This document shows, piece after piece, positions 4,421 to 6,154 of a stretch of 6,154 nucleotides of DNA. This stretch comes from an uncultured Bacillota bacterium. GTDB lineage: Bacteria > Bacillota > Clostridia > Peptostreptococcales > Anaerovoracaceae. A program made the position numbers and the translations under genes. Numbering within the stretch: the stretch's first letter is position 1; every line of letters begins with the position of its first letter. The DNA lies in assembly GCA_946631075.1 (NCBI GenBank), contig CAMOZS010000103.1:1-6154 (forward strand), given 5' to 3'. The notes beneath the pieces were generated by a model. It did not search any database. It saw only the letters and a list, made by a program, of their open reading frames with translations, and was not told where the DNA came from.

Positions 4421-5201
4421 ATTTCAATGCTCCCAAAAGCAATTCCTCTGCTGTCCGGTCGGCTGTCTCCAGTGCTCCCTCTCCCAGCTTGCGCCGGATG
4501 ACCTGTCTGGCTTCATCCAGATTCGGCCGCCGGCTGGTCAGATTATGGCAGTCGCTTCCCAGCAGGAACCGGTCATGCTCCCGCAAAATCTGCAGACACA
4601 TTTTCCTCCGCCTGCGGTCTTTGATAAAACTGCCCCCGTTGACCTGTATGGTCAGAGGCAGATCCATCACCTGCCGCCAGATCCGCTGGTCCTTCTGAAA
4701 CTGTGGATACCTCTCCACGTGAGCCAGCACGACCCGCAGCTTCTGCCGCTGGATGACCTCGGTGATCTCCCTCAGCACGCTCTCCGTCCACTGAACGAAA
4801 GGCATCTCGATCAGGATCACATCCGTGCCCTCGATGCAAAGGGAAGGCAGTTTTTCCGCCCGCCCCATGCCCGGGAAGAAGTAGACCTCCGCTCCCACGC
4901 AAAGGCTGGGCAGTCCCCGCCGGCCCGAATCTGCGTAGCCCGGCGCAGCCCCTTCCGCAGTCCCGTCCGATGATGATCCGTCCAGCACCGACTTCAGAGC
5001 TCCTTGCCGCCGTTCAAGAAACTGCTCCACAGAAAAACGATCAGCATAAAAATGAGGAGTCGCCACAACGCAATCCACATTCTGCTGACTTTCTTCCTGT
5101 AACAGTCCTCCGGTTTCCTCCAGATCCCGGCTGCCGTCGTCTATGCCCGGCAGTACGTGTGTATGAAAATCGATCAAATGATCCGCATACTCGACATTCA
5201 T
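4404..5201 (-). CDS. cpsB: CpsB/YwqE-type PHP-domain tyrosine phosphatase
   Basis: From ATG 5201 this encodes 265 residues, close to the usual length of the family. The metal-binding PHP motifs are all present: LIDFHTHVLPGIDDGSRD near the N-terminus, VATPHFYADRF (46-56), VGAEVYFFPG (102-111), VILIEMPF, VLAHVERYPQF (158-168) and LGSDCHNLTSRRPN (214-227). These Mn-dependent enzymes dephosphorylate the tyrosine tail of the CpsD-type kinase encoded two genes downstream, so kinase, activator and phosphatase are encoded together. A low-complexity insert (about 74-97, rich in Ser, Gly, Ala and Asp) interrupts the domain. A GTG at 5216 in the same frame is the alternative start. I chose ATG 5201 because the predicted -10 box overlaps the GTG region. 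No Shine-Dalgarno sequence precedes either start. Confidence 0.9.
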   Translation of the reverse strand: MNVEYADHLIDFHTHVLPGIDDGSRDLEETGGLLQEESQQNVDCVVATPHFYADRFSVEQFLERRQGALKSVLDGSSSDGTAEGAAPGYADSGRRGLPSLCVGAEVYFFPGMGRAEKLPSLCIEGTDVILIEMPFVQWTESVLREITEVIQRQKLRVVLAHVERYPQFQKDQRIWRQVMDLPLTIQVNGGSFIKDRRRRKMCLQILREHDRFLLGSDCHNLTSRRPNLDEARQVIRRKLGEGALETADRTAEELLLGALKYGKTE

Positions 5202-5207
5202 GGATTC

Positions 5208-5236
5208 ATTATACACGGATATAATGTTCTTGTCAC
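5208..5236 (-). promoter_or_regulatory. Sigma-A-type promoter of the polysaccharide control operon
   Basis: On the minus strand, GTGACA (complement of 5231-5236, 5 of 6 to consensus) and a perfect TATAAT (complement of 5208-5213) are 17 bp apart. By the usual distance, transcription starts at about 5201, which is the A of the phosphatase ATG, so the mRNA may be leaderless. It lies in the 85-bp gap after the Ltp-repeat gene. I see no convincing hairpin plus T-run terminator in that gap. Confidence 0.75.
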
Positions 5237-5286
5237 GGTGTATTTAGGGCGCCCAGCGAAACATTTTTGCTTTCTTTGCCAGCCCC

Positions 5287-6154
5287 TCACTGCAGCGCCT
5301 TCACGGCCCCGTACTCCGCCTGATCCGGCTCGAACTGCTCACCCTCAAGCAGCTCTTTGATCTTGAGCTGGGACTGGACCCCCTCCCGTTCCATCGTCTC
5401 CGCCCGGAGCAAAGCCTGGTGGAACCAGTCGGCCTGATAGACCCCGATTGCATACTCGGTGTCTTCCTGCGTGTAGCCGATTTCCTCCATCTTGGTCATG
5501 AATGCGGCCTGGGAAAGCCCGTTGGAACTACTCAGGATCTCATTGGTGTCTTTGATGGCCTCGATCTTAGTCTCATCATCCGTGACCACCTGGTTCCGGA
5601 TGTCCTCTGCCGTCCTCAGCTTGTCTGACCTTCTCAGATCCATCTGCCAGGAAGTGAGGGTCTCCAGGACGGCCATCCCAAAGGCTGTGTCATCTGCGCC
5701 GGCTTTTGTCTCGAAGTAGATCGTGTAAAGTCTGGGGTATCCGTCTTCATACCTCCGCTCGGAATCAACGAAGGACATCAGGGATCCCTTGTCACCGTTA
5801 TCCCTGGTGTAGCCCATCCGGATCATGGGAAGAAATTCTCCATCCATCATATAACCCTGCTCGCTGAATTCGACGGTCATGTCATCTTCCGTCAGTTCCT
5901 TTTCCACGTAGAGGGCGTCCGCCTGGCTGACCAGGTCCGGCACATTCCCCATGCCGTCATCGGGATCCGCGATCGAGGTCACCTTGATCATTTCGTCGCC
6001 TTCGGCGCCGCCCCGGTACATGCAGACTTCCTCATCTGTGATGGAAGCAGGATCCACTTCCATGCCATCCGGGATCATGAACTCGATCCCATAAAACTCT
6101 ATATTCTGCCCCTTGATATAGACATGCTCCGCCAACTGGACACTTGACTTGTCC
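5287..6154 (-). CDS. Ltp-repeat (host cell surface-exposed lipoprotein domain) protein, N-terminus missing
   Basis: The reading frame is open through the right edge of the window, so the true start is probably outside. A TTG at 6135 has no ribosome binding site and is unlikely to be the start. About 288 residues are visible. The first 165 or so (counting from the TTG) form an acidic domain I do not recognise. Residues about 207-282 contain two units resembling the Ltp/HCSLP repeat: the first has GYTQEDTEYAIGVYQADW followed by HQALLRAE, and the second has FEPDQAEYGAVKAL. In phage TP-J34 Ltp, such repeats belong to a lipoprotein that blocks DNA entry, but they are also common in ordinary clostridial surface lipoproteins. 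Membrane location cannot be judged without the N-terminus. The gene is transcribed in the same direction as the operon, 85 bp ahead of it. Confidence 0.75.
   Translation of the reverse strand, partial: DKSSVQLAEHVYIKGQNIEFYGIEFMIPDGMEVDPASITDEEVCMYRGGAEGDEMIKVTSIADPDDGMGNVPDLVSQADALYVEKELTEDDMTVEFSEQGYMMDGEFLPMIRMGYTRDNGDKGSLMSFVDSERRYEDGYPRLYTIYFETKAGADDTAFGMAVLETLTSWQMDLRRSDKLRTAEDIRNQVVTDDETKIEAIKDTNEILSSSNGLSQAAFMTKMEEIGYTQEDTEYAIGVYQADWFHQALLRAETMEREGVQSQLKIKELLEGEQFEPDQAEYGAVKALQ

Noticed and set aside
3371..4501. Plus-strand open frame of about 376 codons opposite the LCP gene
   Set aside because: It is antisense to a gene with recognisable LCP motifs. The translation resembles no family and reflects mirrored codon bias.
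4335..4973. Plus-strand open frame opposite the phosphatase gene
   Set aside because: It is antisense to a complete PHP phosphatase with all metal-binding motifs.

Overview
The window looks like a chromosomal segment of a moderately GC-rich Clostridia member, most likely Lachnospiraceae. This is inferred from the protein families (a BspA-type leucine-rich-repeat exoprotein, a YveK/CpsC-type polymerisation modulator with a separate BY-kinase, a PHP-type tyrosine phosphatase, a clostridial-style glutamate dehydrogenase tail), the AGGAGG ribosome binding sites and the sigma-A promoters. No search was possible, so the taxon is an inference.

Layout. Positions 1-80 (+) hold the last 25 codons of gdhA, followed by a strong intrinsic terminator (111-136). 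From there to a bidirectional terminator (645-670) lies about 500 bp with no credible gene. It contains a cluster of GC-rich hairpins (141-299) and then two arrays of the palindrome TGTACA. Each array has four copies spaced exactly 29, 23 and 29 bp, and the second array starts exactly 200 bp after the first. The rest of the window is on the minus strand. Read in the direction of transcription it is: an Ltp-repeat protein (partial, 6154-5287), a promoter (5236-5208), a CpsB-type phosphatase, an LCP-family protein, a Wzz/CpsC-type membrane protein and a CpsD-type BY-kinase (5201-1382, all overlapping). A separate promoter (1376-1348) then drives a small secreted basic leucine-rich-repeat protein (1270-767), which ends at the bidirectional terminator.

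How the genes fit together. The four overlapping genes form the classical control and attachment module of Gram-positive capsule or exopolysaccharide synthesis. The Wzz/CpsC protein activates the kinase, the kinase autophosphorylates on its C-terminal tyrosine cluster, the PHP phosphatase reverses this, and the LCP enzyme would attach finished polymer to the wall. No glycosyltransferase, flippase or polymerase gene is present in the window, and the module ends at the kinase, so the biosynthetic genes must lie elsewhere.

The most unusual element is the double TGTACA quartet at 324-610. The spacing is conserved to the base while the spacer sequences have largely diverged, and I do not recognise it as any described element.
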